Assembly: GCA_937140905.1 (NCBI GenBank)
Contig: CAKZQO010000264.1
Location: 1-42,858, forward strand
DNA from: an uncultured Spirochaeta sp.
Lineage (GTDB): Bacteria > Spirochaetota > Spirochaetia > DTKZ01
Length of the DNA stretch: 42,858 nucleotides
Direction of reading: 5' to 3'
The notes under the pieces are model-generated. The model had not been told where the DNA came from. It ran no database searches and saw nothing but the letters and a program-made list of their open reading frames with translations. A program made the position numbers and the translations under genes. Numbering within the stretch: position 1 is the first letter of the stretch; each line of letters begins with the position of its first letter. Shown piece by piece: positions 17,501 through 23,801 of this stretch.

Positions 17501-17743
17501 GTATACGTTTACCAAAGGCTCTGCAGAACAGTATCCGAAACAACCTGTTTTCTTTAATCGAACGGGTTTGGAACCATTGGTTCGAATCGCTTGTTCAAGA
17601 ACGGCGAATAACTCGTCTGCGCCATTTCCGATTCCACAGGTTCCATATCCGATGGCGATGTAGGCAGTATCGGGAAGTATTTTCTTTCGGGCACTAGATC
17701 GAATCGCTTCTAAGGTCGACTGGACAGTAGTGGAGTTACTCAT
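14570..17743 (-). CDS. hydB: HydB-type NADH/FMN subunit fused to a GltD-like NADPH/FAD module
   Basis: This 1057-residue fusion begins with a thioredoxin-like [2Fe-2S] region (about 1-110; Cys36, 68, 72). The NuoF-like FMN/NADH domain follows (GRGGAGFPTGKKW at 202-214, NADEGDPGAYMNR at 231-243), with [4Fe-4S] ligands Cys492, 495, 498 and 538. In place of the usual short C-terminal ferredoxin extension there is a glutamate-synthase small-subunit-like half (about 565-1057). It has cysteines at 568-585 and 624-632, an FAD motif IIGGGPAGLTAA (681-692), an NADPH-type motif IIGGGNVAIDVA (811-822) and FAGGDAVTGPATAAEAMG (952-969). Ordinary HydB is about 600 residues. The fusion may link H2, ferredoxin, NADH and NADPH, as separate GltD-like subunits do in Stn-type transhydrogenases. 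The role is inferred, the architecture is seen. Its start overlaps hydC by 8 bases. Confidence 0.93.
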   Translation of the reverse strand: MSNSTTVQSTLEAIRSSARKKILPDTAYIAIGYGTCGIGNGADELFAVLEQAIRTNGSKPVRLKKTGCFGYCSAEPLVNVYLPGKPLLILHRVEKKEAPKILKAVQQGDEGFLRKRALCKIEEWDFLTSKIQFGTGFPGTPRWNEVSFFKGQQKVVLRDAGLIDPTDIEEYLAIGGYSSLEKALFQLTPARIIQEIKDSGLRGRGGAGFPTGKKWELMRQENSPEKYMVCNADEGDPGAYMNRNEIESDPHALIEGMIIGAYAMGAHTGFIYVRAEYPLAVERLRIAIEQARTYGVLGPDILGSGFGFDIELVEGAGAFVCGEETALIASAEGKSGRPVPRPPFPAQKGYNGKPTTINNVETLCNVPAILAKGAEWFSSIGTTGSPGTKVFSLVGKVKNTGLVELPLGTPLEQIVYTMGEGAGKKKKIRAVQTGGPSGGCIPATLFNSTVDYESLNSLGAIMGSGGMVVLDSDNCMVDTARYFVEFTTSESCGKCTPCREGLSQAQEILTRITRGEGREEDLVKLEELAKVIKDSSLCGLGQTSANPILTTLNYFRDEYLAHIHAKRCDAGICENLFLALCENSCPLHMNIPGYLQLLKEGRIEEAFELTLRDNPLPGTVGRICHFHCQMRCRRDTIDEPVHQGEIHRYLADTIYKMGKERDIYAKLLKEKLPKTGKRIAIIGGGPAGLTAAFYLVRLGHEVTVYDDHPKAGGIMRYGIPDYRLPKDVLDKEISLLKKLGVKFRMNTRVGKDLPLEEIDENSDAVFIAVGAGKDMDLDIPGKDLKGVHPGYELLEKFALGKVKNFGKNVVIIGGGNVAIDVARTALRLGSKVTIVYRRDRDALPANPQELKGAEEEGIEFLYLSAPKRILGEKGHVTGLEIEKMELGDVDASGRRKPVPTGKKKIVPCDTVVIAVGETVDSEFLKAYGVKVNKDGTVKADPITLNAGPSHMFAGGDAVTGPATAAEAMGLAKKAAESIDTYLMKEKRFHRLFVKFLYKDEVPFNPESIPQNRPKEIPPSERISNFMEINLGYSGEQARLEAERCLRCDVRSVTMERR

Positions 17744-18260
17744 GTTTCTTCCCCCCTTTGGCCAGTTTTTCGATAATCCCCTTCAGACGGGCACTGGTCA
17801 TCCGGCTGTAGATGACCCCGTCGATGGATACTACCGGCGCTAAGGCGCATTGACCAAAACACGCGACGGTTTTGATCGTGAACTTCTTGTCTTTCGTGGT
17901 GAAGGTATTTTCTCCACTTTCTAGAAAAGCGGAACAATCTAGCAGGCAAGATAAATCTTCCAGAAGAACTCTAGACCCCCGGGTATGGCACGCAGTACCC
18001 CTGCAGACAAGGATGATATGCTCTCCCTGGGGCTGCAGGTTGAAAAAGGAGTAGAACGTTGTCAGGCTGTAGATGCGCGACAGGGGTGTACCTGTGTGCT
18101 TGGCAATGAGTTGTAAAGTTTCTTCAGGCAGATACTTGTGTGGATTCGATTCCTGGACGGTTTCCAGGATCCCCAGCAAAGCACCCGGCTTGCCTTGGAA
18201 GCGGTTGATGATTTCGAGGATCTGCTGTTCCGAAACTGCCGGCATCACGGATGTGTTCAT
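17736..18260 (-). CDS. hydC: HydC, NuoE-like [2Fe-2S] subunit of the hydrogenase
   Basis: This 174-residue protein is a NuoE-type thioredoxin-like ferredoxin. The helical N-terminal part includes LPEETLQLIAKHTGTPLSRIYSLTTFYSFF. The C-terminal half has the four [2Fe-2S] ligands as CRGTAC and CFGQC. It passes electrons between the flavin subunit HydB and other clusters of the complex. The ATG at 18260 is preceded by AGGAGGTCC; a longer frame to 18320 has no ribosome site. It is the promoter-proximal gene of hydC-hydB-hydA. The order and overlaps indicate one transcript under the promoter at 18344-18372. Confidence 0.94.
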   Translation of the reverse strand: MNTSVMPAVSEQQILEIINRFQGKPGALLGILETVQESNPHKYLPEETLQLIAKHTGTPLSRIYSLTTFYSFFNLQPQGEHIILVCRGTACHTRGSRVLLEDLSCLLDCSAFLESGENTFTTKDKKFTIKTVACFGQCALAPVVSIDGVIYSRMTSARLKGIIEKLAKGGKKHE

Positions 18261-18343
18261 AGGACCTCCATGTACGGCTAAGTCTTCGTTGTTGAATCCC
18301 TCGGTTGTGGTACACGGCAACGATTTATTTTGTATCTATATGC

Positions 18344-18372
18344 ATTCTATGTCTAGTTTTTTATTTTGTGAA
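18344..18372 (-). promoter_or_regulatory. Promoter of hydCBA
   Basis: On the minus strand TTCACA (18367-18372) and TAGAAT (18344-18349) are separated by 17 bp. The start is predicted near 18337, leaving a leader of about 75 bases before hydC. Confidence 0.6.
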
Positions 18373-18426
18373 GATCTTTTTTTATTATATGTGAATTATT
18401 TTATATTCTATGTGATAATTATCTCT
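18366..18426. promoter_or_regulatory. Three direct TGTGA boxes upstream of hydCBA
   Basis: TGTGA occurs at 18367, 18390 and 18411 in the same orientation, spaced 23 and 21 bp (about two helical turns). The first overlaps the hyd -35. The last continues as TGTGATAATTATCTC, similar to a CRP/FNR-family site. Binding by such a regulator is inferred. The surrounding 18320-18440 is strongly AT-rich and has no gene. Confidence 0.45.
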
Positions 18427-18491
18427 TATTAATATGTTTTTAAACGAAAAAGTGAAAAAGAATACAAGTGTTGGGCTGCTTCCCTTTCCCC

Positions 18492-18521
18492 TTGTTTTTC
18501 ACCCTCTTGTCTTTCTATAAT
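18492..18521 (+). promoter_or_regulatory. Promoter of the tandem ABC ATPase (predicted leaderless)
   Basis: TTGTTT (18492-18497) and a perfect TATAAT (18516-18521) are 18 bp apart. The start falls near 18528, only 2 bases before the ATG at 18530, which has no Shine-Dalgarno sequence. Confidence 0.55.
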
Positions 18522-18529
18522 CTCCTGCA

Positions 18530-20182
18530 ATGTATTCCCATCCAGATATTCTCGTGCAGAGCATCCATTGCGATGTGTGGGCTAAAGATGCTTTTGGGCC
18601 TTCATCCTGGGGCCTTCCGTTTGGTCCTGAACCGGTGTTGAAAGACTTTTCCTGGACCTGGAAAACAGGAGAGGTGTGGGCTGTCCTGGGTTCCAACACG
18701 AGCGGGAAGGATACCCTTGCCTATGCCCTCGTGGGGCAGACAGTCGTTCGCCCCGGAAATGCGGAAGGTTCCTGGGTGAATAAATTTGTGGAGAATGGGA
18801 GGAAGGGGGTAGTCCTTTCCTTCGAAGAAGCGGAAAAGGTTTTGCGGTATTCTCTTCGCTTCGATGAAAGTGATTTCGTGGAAGGGGGACAGCATCCAGG
18901 CCTAACGGTGGAAAGATTCTTGGAAATTGAAACTTTTTACCGAAGGAGCGATCTTGCCCCTCTTTGGGATGAGCTTGGCTTAGAAGCTGTACGGAAACGA
19001 GGACTTAAATATCTTTCCACAGGTGAGCTCCGGAAGGTCCTCCTGTTCAAAGCCCTTCTGGAAGCTCCATCTCTCCTTGTTTGTGAGGATCTATTGGAGG
19101 GCTTGGATGCCCAGTCCCGGCATGAAGTGACTCAGTTCTTTCAAAGAATCACCACGGCTCAGGGGGTGTTACCTAAACAAATCTATGACGCTGGAGAGTC
19201 TTCTAAAAAGGACAGTTCTGGTACCGATCCATTACCGGCAGTCCTTTTTCTCTGCGATCGGGAAGATCAAATCCTTCCCTCGGTTACCCATGTCCTGCAG
19301 TTGAAGGATGGAAGGGTAGAGCACGTGAACAGGTGGGAAGGAAAGAGGGAGTACCAAAACCCACCATCTTTTTTCCCGTCTTTTTCGATCGACGGGCAGT
19401 TAACCAACCATAAGGGAGTTTTGGGCTCTGACAGGCGTCCGTTGAATGAGTCTTGTCTTATCCACATGCAGAAGGTCCGCGTGGCGTACGCGGATCGAGT
19501 GATATTCGACGGTTTGGATTTTGAATTGTATGCAGGAGAGCACTGCTTTATTCAGGGACCCAATGGATGCGGAAAATCCACCCTGGTAAAACTGATCACC
19601 GGAGATCACCCTCAGGGATGGATGAACGAGATCGTGGTGGCAGGAATTCCCCGTACGACGGGAGAACGGATGCAAGATATACGGATGCAGACGAGTCTGG
19701 TATCTCATGAACTGCACCGGTCCTTTCTTGCATTGGAGGATATTTCCATCCTCGAGGTAGTTCTTTCGGGATTTTTCGGAACGGTGGGACTCTACGAACC
19801 AGTGGGAGAGGAACGAGTAGAAGAAGCGCGAGAAGCACTTCGGTTATGTGGACTATCAGGGTATGGAAATAGACTATTTCGGGATCTCCCCTGGGGGATC
19901 CAACGATTGGCACTAGCGGCAAGGGCTTTCGTTCGTCGACCCCCCCTGATGATTCTAGACGAACCCTGCACTGGCCTGGACGAGGAGCATAGGAGGATTC
20001 TCTTGGCAACGCTAGAACGGGTTGCCGAAGAATCGAAACCCCTAGGCAGACCTACAATCCTTCTGGTTTCCCATGATCCAAAGGACCGTTTATCCTGCAT
20101 GAAGGTCCACCTTTTATTCCATCAGGATGGATATACCCGGAATGGGCAGCCCCGATACCGGTGGAAAGTTATCCGAGGGTAA
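18530..20182 (+). CDS. Tandem ABC ATPase, ModF-like, with one degenerate nucleotide site
   Basis: This 550-residue soluble protein has two ABC nucleotide-binding domains and no membrane segment, like ModF. Domain 1 has a Walker A altered to GSNTSGKD (Asp61 where Ser/Thr is usual), a good signature LSTGE and a Walker B read as LLVCEDLLEGLD, with Asp and Glu exchanged. Domain 2 has an intact Walker A (GPNGCGKST, about residue 343) and Walker B (LMILDEPCTGLD), but a decayed signature (LPWGIQR). In a head-to-tail pair one composite site is therefore complete and the other is lost. No permease is adjacent. ModF's role is poorly defined, and a regulatory or repair-type function is as possible as transport. 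It diverges from hydCBA. The ATG at 18530 fits the family start. Confidence 0.82.
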   Translation: MYSHPDILVQSIHCDVWAKDAFGPSSWGLPFGPEPVLKDFSWTWKTGEVWAVLGSNTSGKDTLAYALVGQTVVRPGNAEGSWVNKFVENGRKGVVLSFEEAEKVLRYSLRFDESDFVEGGQHPGLTVERFLEIETFYRRSDLAPLWDELGLEAVRKRGLKYLSTGELRKVLLFKALLEAPSLLVCEDLLEGLDAQSRHEVTQFFQRITTAQGVLPKQIYDAGESSKKDSSGTDPLPAVLFLCDREDQILPSVTHVLQLKDGRVEHVNRWEGKREYQNPPSFFPSFSIDGQLTNHKGVLGSDRRPLNESCLIHMQKVRVAYADRVIFDGLDFELYAGEHCFIQGPNGCGKSTLVKLITGDHPQGWMNEIVVAGIPRTTGERMQDIRMQTSLVSHELHRSFLALEDISILEVVLSGFFGTVGLYEPVGEERVEEAREALRLCGLSGYGNRLFRDLPWGIQRLALAARAFVRRPPLMILDEPCTGLDEEHRRILLATLERVAEESKPLGRPTILLVSHDPKDRLSCMKVHLLFHQDGYTRNGQPRYRWKVIRG

Positions 20183-20208
20183 ACGCTACGAAGCGCAATA
20201 GATGTTTC

Positions 20209-20227
20209 AAGGAAGGGATTCCTTTTT
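20209..20227 (+). terminator. Weak rho-independent terminator
   Basis: AAGGAA and TTCCTT pair around a 4-base loop and run into a short T tract. It lies 27 bases after the ABC ATPase stop. The rest of the 20183-20435 gap holds a repeated TTAAAGAAT (20261, 20320) and an operator-like site. Confidence 0.4.
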
Positions 20228-20402
20228 GTTTCAAACTTGCAACACGCTCTTTCATGGTTCTTAAAGAATCCAATTGGAACGATCAACTCATTTTTCTTGA
20301 ATGCCTAGTTCTTTATCTATTAAAGAATTGGATTTAATTTGCTAGAAAGATCCTTGAAGGAGCGATCGAAAGTTCTCCTGGTATGATCCTTGCATATAAA
20401 TA

Positions 20403-20420
20403 TGATAAAACGAAATCTAG
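20403..20420. promoter_or_regulatory. LacI-type operator O3
   Basis: TGATAAAACGAAATCTAG shares the AAAACG core and TCTA flank of O1 and O2 at the same spacing. It overlaps a TATGAT -10-like box (20401-20406) and lies just before the ribosome site of the aldolase gene. No strong -35 is seen. Confidence 0.45.
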
Positions 20421-20435
20421 GAAGGAGTATTTTCA

Positions 20436-21203
20436 ATGAAAAGTAATCTGAAAGAACGTCTTCGGAAGGGCGAAAACCTACTAGGTACCATGATCACCGT
20501 ATTCGAGAATCCCGAACTGGTGAAGATGTTGAAGGTCTGTGGATTCGATTTCTTCATCGTGGATTGCGAGCATGGATCCTTCGACTACAGTCAAGTAGCC
20601 CTCATGTTTGCCATGGCTAGGGAATGCGGGATTCCTCCTATGATCCGGATTCCCGAAGCGAGACGGGAGGTGGTGTTGAAGTCAATGGAGATGGGTGCGG
20701 CGGGGATCCTGTTGCCCCAGGTTGAATCTGTTCAACAGGCGAAGGACCTGATCATGTATTCCAAGTATGCACCCATGGGGAACCGGGGAGTGGCTCTTAT
20801 GCGCGCTCATACGGGCTGGGAAAAGACCCCTCCAGCTTCCGAATACATGGCCCAACAGAATGCGGATAGCATACTGATGGCCCAGATAGAATCTCCGGCG
20901 GGAGTGGCCATCGTGGATCAATTGGTTGCCTTGGATGGGATCGATGTGCTATTCGTAGGCCCCAACGATCTTACCCAGAGCCTGGGAATCTTGGGACAGA
21001 AGGAGCATCCAAAGTTCATCGAAGCGATGGACAAGATCATTACCGCAGCGAAACGAGCGGGAAAATTCTCGGGGATCCATCTAATGAGCACGGATGAACT
21101 GAAGCCCTGGATTGCAAAAGGAATGAGTTGTAACCTCTGGTCCAACGATGTGAATATGCTGATGAGCGCCGCTCGTGAGGGAATTGCCCAGCTAAGGAAA
21201 TAA
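20436..21203 (+). CDS. HpcH/HpaI-family class II aldolase
   Basis: This 255-residue protein belongs to the HpcH/HpaI aldolase/citrate lyase family, metal-dependent enzymes that cleave 2-keto-4-hydroxy acids to pyruvate plus an aldehyde. Visible features are VDCEHG (42-47), the metal-binding Glu in QIES (150-153) and VGPNDL (174-179), all in register. Length matches 2-keto-3-deoxy-L-rhamnonate aldolase and 4-hydroxy-2-oxoheptanedioate aldolase. It is the first gene of an operon with a 2-hydroxyacid dehydrogenase and a DctPQM TRAP transporter. A likely job is splitting a 2-keto-3-deoxy sugar acid made from the imported compound. The ribosome site AGGAAGGAG and the LacI-type operator O3 lie just upstream. 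Confidence 0.88.
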   Translation: MKSNLKERLRKGENLLGTMITVFENPELVKMLKVCGFDFFIVDCEHGSFDYSQVALMFAMARECGIPPMIRIPEARREVVLKSMEMGAAGILLPQVESVQQAKDLIMYSKYAPMGNRGVALMRAHTGWEKTPPASEYMAQQNADSILMAQIESPAGVAIVDQLVALDGIDVLFVGPNDLTQSLGILGQKEHPKFIEAMDKIITAAKRAGKFSGIHLMSTDELKPWIAKGMSCNLWSNDVNMLMSAAREGIAQLRK

Positions 21204-21215
21204 CGGAGAAATAAG

Positions 21216-22178
21216 ATGGGATACACAGTTTTAATACCGCAGGACATTGTGGAAGAAGGGAAAAAGTATCTTCGCGATCGGGGGTACACGATCAAGATGG
21301 GCTCGGGAGCTACGGTAGAAGCCATCAAGAAGGATGTGGTAGATTGCGATGCCATCCTGGCTCGCACAGCTCCCTTCCCCCGGGAGGTGATCGAGGCTGC
21401 CCCAAAACTAAAAGTGATCGGTAGACATGGGGTAGGGGTAGATAACATCGATGTTGAAGCCTGCACGGAAAAGGGAATCTGGGTTACCTACGCTCCAGAA
21501 TCCAACGCGAGTTCGGTTGCTGAATACACCATTGGGATGATCGTAGCCCTGGCAAGGAATTTCCTCCGGGGAGACAAGGCTACCCGTACCAATGATTGGG
21601 AGTTCCGAAACCGGGTGAAAGGCTCGGACTTAGCGGGAAAAACCTTGGGGGTGATTGGAGCGGGTCGGGTAGGGTCCTTGGTAGCGAAAAAGGCCCGATT
21701 TGGCTTGGATATGGAAATTCTTGCCTACGATCCCTACATAAAAGAAATCAAAGGGCTTCCCGAAGCAAAGCTCGTTACAGATTTGGAACATGTGTTCCGC
21801 ACAGCCGATTTTGTAACCTTACATTTACCCGCGACAAAGGAAACCCGAGGACTGATTGGAAAGAAATACTTCGACCTCATGAAACCTTCCGCGTACCTGA
21901 TCAATGCTGCTAGAGGGGACGTGGTGGTGGAGAAAGAGTTGTACGAAGCGCTGAAAACAGGCAAGATCGCGGGCGCGGGATTAGACGTGTTCGATCCAGA
22001 ACCTCCCAAACCAGACAATCCTCTCTTTACCCTTGAAAACGTAATTCTGAGCCCTCATAACGCGGCCTTGACAACCGAGTGTATGACCCGAATGGCTCTG
22101 CATGCTGCCATGGGAATCGACGACGTGTTATCTGGGCGCAGACCCAAGTGGCCGGTGAACGAACCTAAGAAAAGATAG
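21216..22178 (+). CDS. D-2-hydroxyacid dehydrogenase (phosphoglycerate dehydrogenase-like)
   Basis: This 320-residue NAD-dependent dehydrogenase has the 2-hydroxyacid dehydrogenase layout. GRHGVGVDNID and SVAEYTIG lie in the substrate domain, VIGAGRVGSLVAKKA in the Rossmann fold, and the catalytic Arg in INAARGDVVVE, Glu in FDPEPP and His in SPHNAA follow. It interconverts 2-hydroxy and 2-oxo acids. It has no ACT or other C-terminal domain, unlike long SerA enzymes, and its place between an aldolase and a TRAP transporter favours a catabolic hydroxyacid substrate over serine synthesis. It follows the aldolase gene by 12 bases. Confidence 0.88.
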   Translation: MGYTVLIPQDIVEEGKKYLRDRGYTIKMGSGATVEAIKKDVVDCDAILARTAPFPREVIEAAPKLKVIGRHGVGVDNIDVEACTEKGIWVTYAPESNASSVAEYTIGMIVALARNFLRGDKATRTNDWEFRNRVKGSDLAGKTLGVIGAGRVGSLVAKKARFGLDMEILAYDPYIKEIKGLPEAKLVTDLEHVFRTADFVTLHLPATKETRGLIGKKYFDLMKPSAYLINAARGDVVVEKELYEALKTGKIAGAGLDVFDPEPPKPDNPLFTLENVILSPHNAALTTECMTRMALHAAMGIDDVLSGRRPKWPVNEPKKR

Positions 22179-22182
22179 TCAT

Positions 22183-22199
22183 CCAGGTCGTTGACCTGG
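22183..22199 (+). other. Intercistronic hairpin
   Basis: CCAGGTC and GACCTGG form a perfect 7-bp stem with a GTT loop, 5 bases after the dehydrogenase stop. No T tract follows, so it is more likely an mRNA-stability or processing element than a terminator. Confidence 0.45.
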
Positions 22200-22230
22200 T
22201 GTTCAATTGTATGACAAGGGAGGTAGGGAC

Positions 22231-23247
22231 ATGAAAAAAGGATTGTTCTCCATCGTTCTAACTCTTTTAATTGCGGCTATGGCCATCGCCGGGGGTGCGA
22301 AAGAGGGGAGTGGGAAAGCAGAAGCACCGAAAACGTTCCAGATTTCAATATCCTATGGGGGTGCAGAAGGGGCGGAGGACGATATCTGCGCAAAAGAGTT
22401 CAAGAAACGAATCGAGGAAAAGTCGAAAGGCCGGGTAACGGTAAAGTTGTACGGAAACGAGCAACTGGGTAAGGAAGTAGATATCGTGAACCAGCTTCAG
22501 TTAGGTTCCGTGGACATGGCCATCATGGGTACTACGGTGCATGAACAAGCCGCTCCCGAATACAACATCTGGAGCGCCTACTACATTTTCAGGAGCGGAA
22601 AAGAGATCATGGCTGTGCTGGATGGCCCCATTGGGCAGAGAGTCCAAGAGGCAATGTTGAAGAACAAGGGGATCCGGATTGTTGGATATGGGCTCAGAGG
22701 ACCCCGACATCTTACTTCCAACCGTCCCATCAAAACAGCCGCGGACGTAAAGGGGTTGAAGATCCGTATACCCCTGCAACCGATCTACGTGGAGAGTTGG
22801 AAAGCATTGGGCGCATTCCCTCAAGCGATTGCTCTCGGTGGGCTGCATATGGCTCAAAAGCAAAGAATTGTGGAAGCCCAGGAGAATCCTCTATCCTTCA
22901 TCTATTCCCTTGCCTTCTATGAGGTGCAGAAGTATGTAAATCTCACCGGTCATCAGCGCGCTTTCTTTACCTATGTGCTGAGCGAAAAGACATTCCAGAG
23001 ATTCGATCCAGAGTTGCAGAAGCTTTTCCTTGAAGAAGGGAAATCGATCACCCGGTTTCACAACGATTTGCAGGATAGAAGTGAGGCCGATTATAGAAAA
23101 AAATTGGAAGATAAAGGAATGACTTTCATAGAGGTAGACCAACAATCCTTCCAAAATGCACTGAAGGATATTCCTGCCAAGTTTTCACAGAAATGGGTTC
23201 CCAATCTCTATGAGGATATCCTAAAAGAGATTTCTAAAACAAGATAA
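22231..23247 (+). CDS. TRAP transporter solute-binding protein, DctP family
   Basis: This 338-residue exported receptor captures an organic acid for the DctQ/DctM permease encoded next. A Sec signal peptide (about 1-20) ends in AIA followed by GGAKEG. DctP-family features are YGNEQLGKEVDIVNQLQLGSVDM, the arginine-bearing VKGLKIRIP segment that binds the solute carboxylate, and the VEAQENP motif. The ATG at 22231 has a GGGAGGT site and is preferred over an in-frame TTG at 22207. No lipobox cysteine is present. The gene is followed by an intra-operon terminator-like hairpin, which probably lets receptor mRNA exceed permease mRNA. Confidence 0.92.
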   Translation: MKKGLFSIVLTLLIAAMAIAGGAKEGSGKAEAPKTFQISISYGGAEGAEDDICAKEFKKRIEEKSKGRVTVKLYGNEQLGKEVDIVNQLQLGSVDMAIMGTTVHEQAAPEYNIWSAYYIFRSGKEIMAVLDGPIGQRVQEAMLKNKGIRIVGYGLRGPRHLTSNRPIKTAADVKGLKIRIPLQPIYVESWKALGAFPQAIALGGLHMAQKQRIVEAQENPLSFIYSLAFYEVQKYVNLTGHQRAFFTYVLSEKTFQRFDPELQKLFLEEGKSITRFHNDLQDRSEADYRKKLEDKGMTFIEVDQQSFQNALKDIPAKFSQKWVPNLYEDILKEISKTR

Positions 23248-23277
23248 ATTTGAGGTTGGAACTCTATAAAGGGAAAG

Positions 23278-23306
23278 AGCCGTTGCTGTTAAGCAACGGC
23301 TTCTTT
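23278..23306 (+). terminator. Intra-operon attenuator-type terminator after dctP
   Basis: AGCCGTTGCT and AGCAACGGCT form a perfect 10-bp stem with a 4-base loop, followed by TCTTTAT. It sits between the receptor and small permease genes of the same transporter. Confidence 0.7.
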
Positions 23307-23344
23307 ATATCAAATCACGTATGAGGTGGGAGGTTGATTTTTTC

Positions 23345-23800
23345 ATGGAAGAGAAATTCGTACGGTTTCTTGAAAAGGTCTTGGGTGTCTTATTGGTAGT
23401 GATGGTCGTCCTTCTATTCCTCCAAGTGGTAACTAGATATATTTTTCGGGGCCATTTACTGTGGGCAGGAGAGATGGCGGTTTGGATCTTCGTATGGATT
23501 ACCTATCTAGGCTCGGTTGTCCTATACATCAAAAAGAAACATATCGTAGTGGATATTCTAAGTACGATTCTTCCGAAACGGATCAATCGTGTGATGGAAG
23601 GAGTATCATCCCTTCTTGTCGTTGCCTTCTTGCTATTGCTTTTCTATCACTCCATCCCTGTAGTAATTTCGTATTCGAAGCAACAGGCTACCTCCCTGGC
23701 AATATCCAAGTTGTTTCTTTTTTCTTCCCTTACGGTTTCGTGCGTCCTGATGCTTTTGTATTCCTTATATAAAACCTTTCACAAGGGAAGGAGAGGATAG
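23345..23800 (+). CDS. TRAP transporter small permease, DctQ family
   Basis: This 151-residue membrane protein has four hydrophobic segments. The DctQ features are the LWAGEMAVWIFVWITYLGS helix and the charged KKKHIVVDI stretch. DctQ joins DctM in the inner membrane and takes part in docking the loaded receptor. The ATG at 23345 is preceded by GGGAGGT (spacing about 10), while the in-frame ATG at 23321 has no ribosome site. dctM follows after 1 base. Confidence 0.88.
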   Translation: MEEKFVRFLEKVLGVLLVVMVVLLFLQVVTRYIFRGHLLWAGEMAVWIFVWITYLGSVVLYIKKKHIVVDILSTILPKRINRVMEGVSSLLVVAFLLLLFYHSIPVVISYSKQQATSLAISKLFLFSSLTVSCVLMLLYSLYKTFHKGRRG

Positions 23801-23801
23801 T

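Noticed and set aside
20261-20334. TTAAAGAAT direct repeats and AATCCAATT / AATTGGATT inverted repeat
   Set aside because: Short, AT-rich and 50 or more bases apart; could be chance in an AT-rich gap.
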